33,790 bases of DNA from Pelobacter sp. UBA6093. Lineage in GTDB: Bacteria > Desulfobacterota > Desulfuromonadia > Desulfuromonadales > Syntrophotaleaceae. The stretch covers positions 1 to 33,790 of the forward strand of contig DIWZ01000036.1 of NCBI GenBank assembly GCA_002435955.1. Direction: 5' to 3'. Position 1 is the first letter of the stretch, and the number at the start of each line of letters is the position of its first letter. Positions 25,120 to 33,790 of the stretch are shown here, one piece after another. The position numbers were made by a program, and so were the translations under genes. The notes beneath the pieces are model-generated. The model made no database searches. It had not been told where the DNA came from and worked only from the letters and a program-made list of their open reading frames with translations.

Positions 25120-28100
25120 GTGCTTTATCGACCGCGGGATGAAAACGGGGTGAATGTGATAGCTACGAAATTATCGAGATTTGCGACCCGCACCCACCAA
25201 GTGCTACGGCCTGACCGGGAAACGGAGTTGCTGCGATCGGAGCTGTTCAGCATTGAACAACTCAAACGTCATGGCCTGACGCTGGCCAGCCGGCATCGCG
25301 TCGATCCGTCTCCGGGACCGGACCGTATGCTGCCACGGCTGGCCGACAACGCCCGCGTTCTGATGGCGGCGTATGACGTTGTGACCGCCGCCATACCGGG
25401 ACATCGGATCGTGCCGGCAGAAGCCTGGCTGCTCGACAACTTTTATCTCATCGAACAACAGATCGGACTGGCGCGTCGGCATCTGCCCCGTGGCTACAGC
25501 CGGCAGTTGCCACGCTTGGCGGATGGGCCGTCCGCCGGATTCCCTCGCATCTATGACATCGCACTGCAGTTGATCTCGCACATGGATGGTCGCGTCGATG
25601 AAGACAACACCACCCAGTTCGTTGTTGCTTACCAACAGGTTGAGCCGTTAAAAATCGGGGAATTGTGGGCCTTCCCGATCATGCTGCAATTGGCGTTGTT
25701 GGAAAATCTGAGCCGCGTCGGGCTGCGGATTGCCCATCGGCGTGAGGATCTCGACGCGGCCATCACCTGGGCCGATCGCATGCTCGCGGCAGCTGAGCGG
25801 GACCCGAAAAGGCTGATCCAGTTGCTGGCCGAGTTTGCCAATGCCGATGTGCCGCTGACCGCACCGTTCGTGGAGGAATTTTACTCCCGACTCCAGGCCC
25901 AGGGGCCCGCGATGGCCTTTGTTCAAACCTGGGTCGAGCAGAAACTGCTCGAACAGGGAGTGACGGCAACCCAGCTGTCGGCGGCCGCCAGCCGCACCGC
26001 CGCTGCCAACCAGATCTCGATCGCCAACAGCATCGGCAGCCTGCGTTTCATCGGCGCCATGGACTGGCAGGAGTTCGTCGAGTCGCTCAGTGTCGTCGAA
26101 CAGGCACTTGGTGACGATCCGTCGGGGCTGCACGCCGACCAGGATTTTGCCACCCGGGATCGCTACCGACATGTGATCGAAGACCTGGCGCGGGGCAGTG
26201 CTTGCAGTGAGCTGGAGGTGACCCGGGCCGCCATCGGTCTGGCGCAGACGGCTGCGCAGGAGCTGTCCAACACCCACCGCACCGCGCATGTCGGCTACTA
26301 CCTCATCGATCAAGGACGGCCGCTCCTGGAGCGTGCCGTCGGCTGCCGGTTGTCGTGGAAATGCCGGGTCGGCCGGGCAAGCCGGCAGCGGCGCCTCCCC
26401 CTGTATCTCGGTTCCATCCTGATGCTCAGCCTGTTGTCGACCGCGGGGGTGTTCGCCGCGGTCGGATTCGATCCGGGGGACTGGCGGGTCTGGCTGTTGG
26501 CGCCGCCCCTGGTCATCGGGGCTTCGGCCCTGGCCATCGCGCTGGTGAATCTGCTGGTGACCCTCGCCCTGCCGCCGCGCGCGTTGCCACGACTCGATTT
26601 TTCCAAAGGGATCCCGGAGAACCATCGCACCATGGTCATCGTTCCCACCCTGCTGGCCAGACCACAGGACGTCGACGATCTGCTCGAAGCCCTGGAGATC
26701 CGCTATCTCGGCAATCGCGATCCCAATCTGTTTTTTGCCTTGTTGACCGATTTTCGCGATGCCTCCGAGCAAACGCTGCCGGAAGACGAGGCTTTGCTCG
26801 CTTACGCGCGGGGCGAGATTGAGGCGCTCAATGCGACCTACCGGGAGGATCGCCCGGGCATCTTCTACCTGTTTCACCGGCCCCGACGGTGGAATCCGGT
26901 GGAACGGGTGTGGATGGGCTATGAGCGCAAGCGCGGCAAGCTGGAGCAGTTCAATGCCCGGCTCCGGGGCGAGGCGCACGACGCCTTCACGGAGATCGTC
27001 GGCGATCCATCCATTCTCGGGTCGATCCAGTACGTCATCACCCTCGATACCGACACCCAGCTGCCGCGTGATGCGGCCCGCACCCTGGTCGGCAACCTTG
27101 CGCATCCCCTCAATCGACCGGTTTACGATCCCGGCAAAGGACGCATTGTCGAAGGTTATGCGATCCTGCAACCGCGCGCTTCGATCAGCCTGACCAGTGC
27201 CGGCCAGTCGCGATTCACCAAGCTGTTCGTGGGCGACGCGGGCATCGATCCTTACACCCGCGAGGTGTCGGATGTCTACCAGGATATTTTCGGCGAGGGG
27301 TCATTCATCGGCAAGGGCATCTACGATGTGGACGCCTTTCGGCAGGCCGTCGATGGGCGTTTTCCGGAGAATCTCATTCTCAGTCACGACCTGCTGGAAA
27401 GCGGCTATGCGCGGTCGGCACTGGTGACCGATGTCGACCTGATTGAAGAACATCCCGCCAGTTACGCCATGGAGGCCAGTCGGCGCCACCGCTGGATCCG
27501 CGGTGACTGGCAGCTGGCCGGCTGGCTGCTGCCGCGCGTCCCCGGACCGAGCGGACCCCATGGCGCGCAGGGACAGCGGCAACCCAACCCACTGAGCGCC
27601 CTGTCAGTGTGGAAGCTGTTCGACAACCTGCGCCGCAGCCTGGTGCCGCCGTCGCTGCTGGCCGTGCTGGCCGCGGGCTGGCTGCTGGGGCCGGCATGGT
27701 TCTGGTCCCTGCTGGTGGTGACGGTGGTCTGCTTGCCGACCCTGCTCGCCTCCGGCATCGAACTGATCCGCAAGCCCCAGGACCGCGCCTGGCTGTTGCA
27801 TCTGAATCTGACCGGCAAATCCGCGGGCCGCCCGCTACTGCTGGCTTTGCTGACCTTGATCCTGCTGCCCTACGATGCGCTGATTGCCCTGGATGCGATC
27901 CGGCGTTCGGGGGTGCGGATGCTGTTCACCCGCCACGGCTTGCTGCTCTGGCAACTGCCGTCCTATGCCCGCCGCAACGGGCGCCGCACGCCGGCCGATT
28001 TTGTCGTAGAAATGTGGATCGGTCCGTTGCTGGCGGTGCTGCTTGGCATGGCGCTGGCCTGGCTTCGCCCGCCAGCGGAATGGCTGTTTGCTACGCCGGT

Positions 28101-31100
28101 TTTGTTGCTGTGGCTGGGCTCGCCCCTGGTCGGCTGGTGGATCAGCCGGCCGCTGGTGGCGCCGACGCCCGACCTGACTGCAGCGCAACGGACCTTCCTG
28201 CGCGCCTCGGCCCGGCGAACCTGGCGCTATTTCGCGGACTTCGTCGGCCCCGAGGACAACTGGCTGCCCCCCGACAACGTCCAGGAATATCCGGCATTGG
28301 CCATCGCCAGGCGGACCTCGCCCACCAACATCGGCATGGCGCTGCTGGCCAACCTGAGCGCCTGCGATTTCGGTTTCATCAGCGCCGGAGAATGCCTGCG
28401 CTTGACCGAAAACACCCTGGCGACCATGGAAAAGATGGAACGCTATCATGGCCATTTTTACAACTGGTACGACACACTCACGCTCGAGCCGTTGCGCCCG
28501 CAATACATCTCTTCGGTGGACAGCGGCAATCTGGTCGGCAGCCTGCTCACCCTGCAGGCGGGACTGGCCGAGTTGAAGAACCAGCCGGTGCTCTCCAGCC
28601 AGGCCTTTGCGGGCTTGCAGGACACCTTGGAGGTGCTTGCCGAGCATCTGCCCGCAGTGACCGTCCCGGACCTGGCGGAAAAGATCCGCTCGCTCCGGAA
28701 CAGACTCTCCACCGGCACCTTGAATGGACCGCCCCAGACCCTGGCCGCCGCCGAGCATTTGCTGGATGAGATTCACCGCCTGGGCGGGGAGCTGCTGGCC
28801 TGGTTGCCGGTGGATATTGATATCGATGGCGAACTCTATTTCTGGGCGCGAGCCTTCGACCGACAAGCCATCGCTCTGCGCGATGAGCTGCGCTTGCTGC
28901 TGCCTGAGTCACAGCAGTTTGGCGTCATCCCGAAGCTCTCGGAATTGGCGGTCGGCGGTCCGGCCGGCAAGGGTGCGCGGTCGCTGTCCGCAGCCAAGCG
29001 GCTCAAAACCATCGACGATCTGGTGCAGCGTTGCGGCGAACTGGCGGCGATGGAATTTGACTTTCTCTACAATACCTCCCGGGGCCTGCTCTGCATCGGT
29101 TACGACGTCGGTGAACGCCGCCGCGATCTGGCCTGTTACGATCTGCTTGCCTCCGAAGCGCGCCTGGCCAGTTTTCTGCTCATTTCCCAGGGGCAGGTTC
29201 CCCAGAAACATTGGTTTTCCCTCGGTCGTCTGCTGACCAGCCATGGTGGAGACGTCAGCCTGATTTCCTGGAGCGGTTCGATGTTCGAGTACCTCATGCC
29301 CCAGTTGATCATGCCAAGTTACCCCAATACCTTGCTGGAGCAGACCTGCAAAGCCGCAGTGTCGCGCCAGATCGAATACGGCCGGCAACGCGCCGTGCCC
29401 TGGGGCATTTCCGAGTCGTGCTATAACCTCACCGATATGCACCAGGTCTATCAATATCGAGCCTTTGGCGTGCCAGGGCTCGGTTTCAAGCGTGGGCTGG
29501 GGGAGGATCTGGTCATCGCTCCTTATGCCAGTGCACTGGCGCTGACGGTGTTGCCGAAGGACGCCTGCCGCAACCTTCAGACGCTGGCGAGTCATGGTTT
29601 CCAGGGCGGCCATGGGTTCTACGAAGCGGTCGATTACACCCCGTCGCGGGTGCCGCGGGGTAAGGACCGCGTCATTGTGCGCTCCTTCATGGCCCATCAT
29701 CAGGGGATGAGCCTGTTGGCCTTTGCCCATGTCCTGCTCAATCAGCCGATGCAGCGCCGCTTCATGTCCGACCCCATGTTAAAGGCGACCGAGTTGCTGC
29801 TGCAGGAACGGGTGCCGAAGAAGGTGGCGACAGTGTACCCCCACGCGGCCGAAGTGAGCGCTGCCGCGCATCCGGTCGAAGAAGCCGGCGATATAATGCG
29901 TGTCTTTACCGACCTGAACACGCCGGCCCCGGAAATTCATTTGTTATCCAACGGCAGCTACCACGTCATGGCGACCCATGCCGGCGGCGGGTACAGCCGC
30001 TGGCGCGACCTGGCCGTCACCCGCTGGCGCGAGGATGCCACCTGCGATTGCTGGGGATCCTTTATTTACCTGCGCGACTGCGACTCCGGGCACTATTGGT
30101 CCAGCGCCTATCAACCGACCCGGCGCAAAGCCGAGCACTATGAGGCGATCTTTTGCCAGGGGCGTGCCGAATACCGGCGGCGCGACCAGGGGATCGATGC
30201 CCACACCGAGATCAGCGTCTCTCCTGAGGACGATGTGGAAATCCGTCGGGTCACGCTCACCAACCAGTCGTCCCGGATCCGCCATATCGAGCTGACCAGT
30301 TACGCTGAGATCGTGTTGGCCCCGATCAACGCCGACCTGGCCCATCGGGCGTTCAGTAACCTGTTCGTGCAAACCGAAATCCTGCCCGAGCGCCAGGCGA
30401 TCCTCTGCACGCGCCGCTGCCGCACCCCGGGAGAGCAGGTGCCATGGATGTTTCATCTGCTGGCCGCACCGGGCGCAGTGAGCGACGAACCCTCTTACGA
30501 GACGGATCGTGCCAAATTCATCGGGCGAGGTCGAACTGCGGCTGACCCGGTGGCCTTCGACAGCCATGATCGCCGTTCGCGGTTGTCTAACACGGAGGGA
30601 CCGGTGCTCGATCCTATCGTGGCGATCCGCCTCACCCTGACCCTGTCACCCGACGAATCAGCGACCGTGCAGATCATCTCCGGGGCCGCGGACACCCGTG
30701 AAACCGCCCTGGCGTTGCTGGAGGAATATTGTGATCGGCACTTCGTTGAGCGCGCCTTTGAAATGGCCTGGTTCCAAAGCCAGGAGGTACTGCGCCGCCT
30801 GGGGGTCACTGAAACCGAGGCCCAACTCTATGGCCGCCTGGCGACCTCGGTCGTCTTCAGCAATGCCTTGCGCCGCGCCGCGCCGAGTGTCATTGCCCGC
30901 AATCAGCTGGGCCAGTCAGGGCTGTGGCGTTTTGCCATCTCCGGTGACCTGCCGATCGTCCTGCTCAATATCAGCGACCTGGGCCGAATCGACCTGGTCA
31001 AACAGGTGCTGCATGCCCACGCCTATTGGCGGATGAAGGGGCTGGCTGCCGACCTGATGATCGTCAACGAGGATTTTTCCGGCTATCGGGCAGAGTTGCA

Positions 31101-33765
31101 GGACCAGATCATGGGATTGATCAACGCGGGCCCCGAAGCGCAGATGCTGAACCAGCCGGGTGGGATCTTCGTGCGGCGCGCCGAGGAACTATCCGAGGAC
31201 GAGCGGGTGTTGCTGCAGACAGTAGCCCGGGTGGTGTACAGAGACACCGCCGCAACCCTGGTCGAGCAGGTGGAACGCCGGATGTCGCCAGAGCGGGGAT
31301 CGGACCGCCTGGAGCCCGTGTTGCAACCAGCGGCAGAGCAGGTCCAGCCCCTGTTGCCACACCAGCGCATTTTCTGCAACGGTCTGGGGGGCTTCACCCC
31401 CGATGGGCGCGAATACGTCGTCACCCTCGAACCGGGCCAGAGCACCCCGGCGCCTTGGGCCAATGTCATCGCCAGCCCGTATATCGGCACCGTGGTCAGC
31501 GAGAGTGGCAGCGCCTACACCTGGGTGGACAATGCCCACGAGTTCCGGCTGAGCCCCTGGCACAACGACCCGCTGAGCGACAGCAGCGGCGAGGCCCTCT
31601 ATATTCGCGACGAGGAGACGGGTGCCTTCTGGTCGCCGACACCGCTCCCCGCCCGTGGGCGAAGCGGCTATGTCTGCCGCCACGGCTTTGGCTACAGCGC
31701 GTTCGAACATTTCGAGGCCGGCATCGTCTCGGAACTGTTCACCTACGTCGCCATGGACGCACCGGTGAAGTTCCTGGTCGTCAAACTGCGCAACCAGTCG
31801 CGGCGCCCGCGAAGCTTGTCGTTGACCGGATATTGGGAGCTGGTGCTCGGTGAATGGCGACACGCCAATATGATGCACATCGTGACCGAAACGGATCCGC
31901 AGAGCGGAGCGCTGTTGGCCCGCAACGCCTATGGCCGCGAGTGCGCCAATCGGGTCGTTTTTGTGCAGGTCAGCGAGCCGGAGCGCAGGGTGAGCGGCAG
32001 CCGCACTGAGTTTATCGGCCGCAACGGTTCGCTGTCCAGTCCGGCGGCGATGAGCCGCAAGCGCTTGTCGAACCGAACCGGCGCGGGCCTCGACCCGTGC
32101 GCCGCGGTGCAAACCCGGATTGAACTGGCCGATGGGCAAGAGCGCGAGATCGTGTTCATCTTTGGCGCGGCCGACCAGGCCGACCAGATGCAACATTTGA
32201 TCCAGCAATTCGGAGGCACGGCCGGCGCCCGGCAGGCCCTGGAGGCGGTGTGGGACCACTGGAGCCGCACCCTGGGCGCGGTGCAGGTCGAGACCCCCGA
32301 CCCCGCGTTGGACGTGCTCGCCAACGGCTGGCTGGTTTACCAGGCCATCTCCTGCCGGCTCTGGGCACGCAGCGGTTATTACCAGTCCGGAGGCGCCTAC
32401 GGATTTCGCGATCAGTTGCAGGACACCATGGCGCTGCTCCATACCACACCCTGGCTGGCCCGCGAGCAGTTGCTCCGCTGCGCCTCGCGGCAGTTCCCTC
32501 AGGGCGACGTGCAGCACTGGTGGCACCCGCCGGGCGGACAAGGGGTACGCACCCATTTCTCCGATGACTATCTGTGGCTCCCCTATGCCACCTGTCGCTA
32601 TGTGCTGGCGACCGGCGATACCGGCGTCCTCGACGAAGCGGTCCCGTTTCTCGAAGGGCGACTGCTCAATCCGGAAGAGGAGGCCTACTACGACCAGCCG
32701 CAACGATCGAGTCAAACGGCCAGCCTCTATGAACATTGTGTGCGTTCCATCAACCACGGCTTACGTTTTGGCGAGCATCAATTACCGCTGATGGGCTGCG
32801 GTGACTGGAATGACGGCATGAATCTGGTCGGCCACGAGGGCAAGGGCGAAAGCGTGTGGCTTGCGTGGTTCCTGTACGAGAACCTGCACCTGTTTGCCGA
32901 TCTGGCGCGGGAACGCAATGACGCCGCTTTTGCCGACCGCTGCACCGAACAGGCGGAGCGGCTGCGCAGCAACATCGAGGCTCATGCCTGGGATGGAGCC
33001 TGGTATCGGCGGGCCTGGTTCGATGACGGCACCCCGCTGGGCTCCTCCGTCAACGACGAATGCCAGATCGATTCGATCAGCCAGAGCTGGGCGGTCATCT
33101 CCCAGGGCGGCGACCCCAACCGCGCCCGCCAGGCGATGGATGCGCTTGACCAGCGGCTGGTGCGACGGGATGCGCAGCTTATTCAACTGCTCGCGCCGCC
33201 CTTCGATCAATCCGAGCTTGAACCGGGCTATATCAAGGGCTATGTGCCCGGCGTGCGCGAAAACGGCGGCCAATACACCCATGCCGCGATCTGGGCCACG
33301 ATGGCGTTTGCGCTGCTCGGTGACCGGGAGCGCGCCTGGGAATTGTACGCCATGCTCAACCCCGTCAACCACGGCAGCGAGCCGCAGGGAATCGAGCTCT
33401 ACCAGGTCGAGCCATACGTCATGTGCGCCGACATTTACACTGTCCCCCCACACACCGGTCGGGGCGGCTGGACCTGGTACACCGGTGCGGCGGGCTGGAT
33501 GTACCGGCTGACCGTGGAGACCCTGCTCGGATTGCATCTGGAGGTGGACCAGTTGCGTCTTGCCCCCTGTATCCCGCCACATTGGCCGGAGTACAAAGTC
33601 CGCTATCGCTATCGCGAGACGATTTACCATCTCACCATCAGGAACGTTGGTGAACCGGCGACGCAGGGACAGCGCATCACCCTGGACGGGGTTGTCATCG
33701 AGGGCGCGGCGATTCCGCTGGTGGATGACCGCCGGGACCATCAGGTTGAGGTGACCTTGGGTTAG
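25120..33765 (+). CDS. ndvB: Cyclic beta-1,2-glucan synthase (NdvB/ChvB/Cgs type)
   Basis: 2881 residues, close to the 2800-2900 of rhizobial and Brucella enzymes. The start is uncertain: GTG 25120, 25150 or 25156 are in frame, and the last has GGGG five bases upstream. Residues about 1-420 are the N-terminal helical region. Hydrophobic segments lie near 427-450, 455-487, 840-885, 904-928 and 966-1010. Between them is the glycosyltransferase (GT84) domain: PNLFFALLTDF, a DxD-type TLDTDTQLP (Asp643, Asp645), HDLLESGY and RRHRWIRGDWQ. The long C-terminal half holds carbohydrate-binding and GH94-type phosphorylase domains, with GCGDWNDGMN (from about 2558), GYIKGYVPGVRENGGQYTHA and GGWTWYTGAAGWMYRL. 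The protein initiates and elongates a beta-1,2-glucan from UDP-glucose in the inner membrane, trims it by phosphorolysis and closes the ring for the periplasm. The cyclic product is expected from the full domain set, though some homologues are uncharacterised. No ndvA-type exporter is visible. Confidence 0.94.
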   Translation: MLYRPRDENGVNVIATKLSRFATRTHQVLRPDRETELLRSELFSIEQLKRHGLTLASRHRVDPSPGPDRMLPRLADNARVLMAAYDVVTAAIPGHRIVPAEAWLLDNFYLIEQQIGLARRHLPRGYSRQLPRLADGPSAGFPRIYDIALQLISHMDGRVDEDNTTQFVVAYQQVEPLKIGELWAFPIMLQLALLENLSRVGLRIAHRREDLDAAITWADRMLAAAERDPKRLIQLLAEFANADVPLTAPFVEEFYSRLQAQGPAMAFVQTWVEQKLLEQGVTATQLSAAASRTAAANQISIANSIGSLRFIGAMDWQEFVESLSVVEQALGDDPSGLHADQDFATRDRYRHVIEDLARGSACSELEVTRAAIGLAQTAAQELSNTHRTAHVGYYLIDQGRPLLERAVGCRLSWKCRVGRASRQRRLPLYLGSILMLSLLSTAGVFAAVGFDPGDWRVWLLAPPLVIGASALAIALVNLLVTLALPPRALPRLDFSKGIPENHRTMVIVPTLLARPQDVDDLLEALEIRYLGNRDPNLFFALLTDFRDASEQTLPEDEALLAYARGEIEALNATYREDRPGIFYLFHRPRRWNPVERVWMGYERKRGKLEQFNARLRGEAHDAFTEIVGDPSILGSIQYVITLDTDTQLPRDAARTLVGNLAHPLNRPVYDPGKGRIVEGYAILQPRASISLTSAGQSRFTKLFVGDAGIDPYTREVSDVYQDIFGEGSFIGKGIYDVDAFRQAVDGRFPENLILSHDLLESGYARSALVTDVDLIEEHPASYAMEASRRHRWIRGDWQLAGWLLPRVPGPSGPHGAQGQRQPNPLSALSVWKLFDNLRRSLVPPSLLAVLAAGWLLGPAWFWSLLVVTVVCLPTLLASGIELIRKPQDRAWLLHLNLTGKSAGRPLLLALLTLILLPYDALIALDAIRRSGVRMLFTRHGLLLWQLPSYARRNGRRTPADFVVEMWIGPLLAVLLGMALAWLRPPAEWLFATPVLLLWLGSPLVGWWISRPLVAPTPDLTAAQRTFLRASARRTWRYFADFVGPEDNWLPPDNVQEYPALAIARRTSPTNIGMALLANLSACDFGFISAGECLRLTENTLATMEKMERYHGHFYNWYDTLTLEPLRPQYISSVDSGNLVGSLLTLQAGLAELKNQPVLSSQAFAGLQDTLEVLAEHLPAVTVPDLAEKIRSLRNRLSTGTLNGPPQTLAAAEHLLDEIHRLGGELLAWLPVDIDIDGELYFWARAFDRQAIALRDELRLLLPESQQFGVIPKLSELAVGGPAGKGARSLSAAKRLKTIDDLVQRCGELAAMEFDFLYNTSRGLLCIGYDVGERRRDLACYDLLASEARLASFLLISQGQVPQKHWFSLGRLLTSHGGDVSLISWSGSMFEYLMPQLIMPSYPNTLLEQTCKAAVSRQIEYGRQRAVPWGISESCYNLTDMHQVYQYRAFGVPGLGFKRGLGEDLVIAPYASALALTVLPKDACRNLQTLASHGFQGGHGFYEAVDYTPSRVPRGKDRVIVRSFMAHHQGMSLLAFAHVLLNQPMQRRFMSDPMLKATELLLQERVPKKVATVYPHAAEVSAAAHPVEEAGDIMRVFTDLNTPAPEIHLLSNGSYHVMATHAGGGYSRWRDLAVTRWREDATCDCWGSFIYLRDCDSGHYWSSAYQPTRRKAEHYEAIFCQGRAEYRRRDQGIDAHTEISVSPEDDVEIRRVTLTNQSSRIRHIELTSYAEIVLAPINADLAHRAFSNLFVQTEILPERQAILCTRRCRTPGEQVPWMFHLLAAPGAVSDEPSYETDRAKFIGRGRTAADPVAFDSHDRRSRLSNTEGPVLDPIVAIRLTLTLSPDESATVQIISGAADTRETALALLEEYCDRHFVERAFEMAWFQSQEVLRRLGVTETEAQLYGRLATSVVFSNALRRAAPSVIARNQLGQSGLWRFAISGDLPIVLLNISDLGRIDLVKQVLHAHAYWRMKGLAADLMIVNEDFSGYRAELQDQIMGLINAGPEAQMLNQPGGIFVRRAEELSEDERVLLQTVARVVYRDTAATLVEQVERRMSPERGSDRLEPVLQPAAEQVQPLLPHQRIFCNGLGGFTPDGREYVVTLEPGQSTPAPWANVIASPYIGTVVSESGSAYTWVDNAHEFRLSPWHNDPLSDSSGEALYIRDEETGAFWSPTPLPARGRSGYVCRHGFGYSAFEHFEAGIVSELFTYVAMDAPVKFLVVKLRNQSRRPRSLSLTGYWELVLGEWRHANMMHIVTETDPQSGALLARNAYGRECANRVVFVQVSEPERRVSGSRTEFIGRNGSLSSPAAMSRKRLSNRTGAGLDPCAAVQTRIELADGQEREIVFIFGAADQADQMQHLIQQFGGTAGARQALEAVWDHWSRTLGAVQVETPDPALDVLANGWLVYQAISCRLWARSGYYQSGGAYGFRDQLQDTMALLHTTPWLAREQLLRCASRQFPQGDVQHWWHPPGGQGVRTHFSDDYLWLPYATCRYVLATGDTGVLDEAVPFLEGRLLNPEEEAYYDQPQRSSQTASLYEHCVRSINHGLRFGEHQLPLMGCGDWNDGMNLVGHEGKGESVWLAWFLYENLHLFADLARERNDAAFADRCTEQAERLRSNIEAHAWDGAWYRRAWFDDGTPLGSSVNDECQIDSISQSWAVISQGGDPNRARQAMDALDQRLVRRDAQLIQLLAPPFDQSELEPGYIKGYVPGVRENGGQYTHAAIWATMAFALLGDRERAWELYAMLNPVNHGSEPQGIELYQVEPYVMCADIYTVPPHTGRGGWTWYTGAAGWMYRLTVETLLGLHLEVDQLRLAPCIPPHWPEYKVRYRYRETIYHLTIRNVGEPATQGQRITLDGVVIEGAAIPLVDDRRDHQVEVTLG

Positions 33766-33790
33766 TGTCCCGTGCGGTTGGTCGTGTCAA

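Noticed and set aside
25648..27171. 507-codon open frame on the minus strand inside the glucan synthase
   Set aside because: It is low-complexity Arg/Gly/Gln-rich text with no motif, opposite a strongly conserved domain.
27609..28769. 386-codon frame on the plus strand within the glucan synthase
   Set aside because: Ala/Gly/Pro-rich composition and overlap with the membrane and linker part of the real protein show a frame shadow.

Overview
The window is GC-rich by eye and densely coding. It reads like a Gram-negative bacterium with an outer membrane: there are four probable lipoproteins, type VI secretion (T6SS) parts, a CydDC exporter and a cyclic glucan synthase. The mix of PAS/sigma-54 signalling, a CheB-CheR fusion, REC-GGDEF and a very large glucan synthase would suit a Desulfuromonadota-type (Geobacter/Desulfuromonas-like) genome. 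That placement is inference; no rRNA or other phylogenetic marker is present.

Region 1 (1-13400, all + strand) is a T6SS VgrG island. It opens inside a VgrG whose beta-helix tail runs into a DUF2235 (Tle1-like) lipase, followed by a DUF2931 lipoprotein, the probable immunity protein. Next comes a block of likely loading or spike accessory genes: a DUF6484-like protein, a TIGR02270-type helical-repeat protein, a DUF2169 protein and a ketosynthase-fold protein that has lost its catalytic cysteine. Then follow a small lipoprotein, a chimera of M23 peptidase and PAAR-like DUF4150, a 1213-residue VasX-like putative membrane toxin, a Sel1-repeat lipoprotein and a 62-residue membrane protein. The island therefore seems to carry three effectors with different targets (phospholipid, peptidoglycan, inner membrane), each beside a lipoprotein that could protect the producer. 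Base composition falls sharply over about 6370-7480 and recovers inside the M23-PAAR gene, which suggests that the toxin half and its neighbouring lipoprotein were swapped in.

Region 2 (13391-17050) starts with a near-perfect 29-base inverted repeat between converging genes, then cydC and cydD on the minus strand, coupled by a 4-base overlap. They encode the ABC exporter needed for cytochrome bd assembly; cydAB is not in the window.

Region 3 (17156-24831, + strand) holds a cardiolipin-synthase-like phospholipase D and a 346-base gap with a long nested hairpin that also reads as a small interrupted ORF. Signalling genes follow: REC-GGDEF, CheB-CheR-PAS and a PAS/sigma-54 activator. An 80-residue helix-hairpin-helix protein closes the block. 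No histidine kinase or chemoreceptor is visible.

Region 4 (24832-33790) is a 288-base gap with a short, possibly decayed reading frame, followed by one giant gene for a cyclic beta-1,2-glucan synthase (NdvB/ChvB/Cgs type), complete to its stop 25 bases before the window end. I saw no tRNA, rRNA, CRISPR array, integrase or transposase gene.
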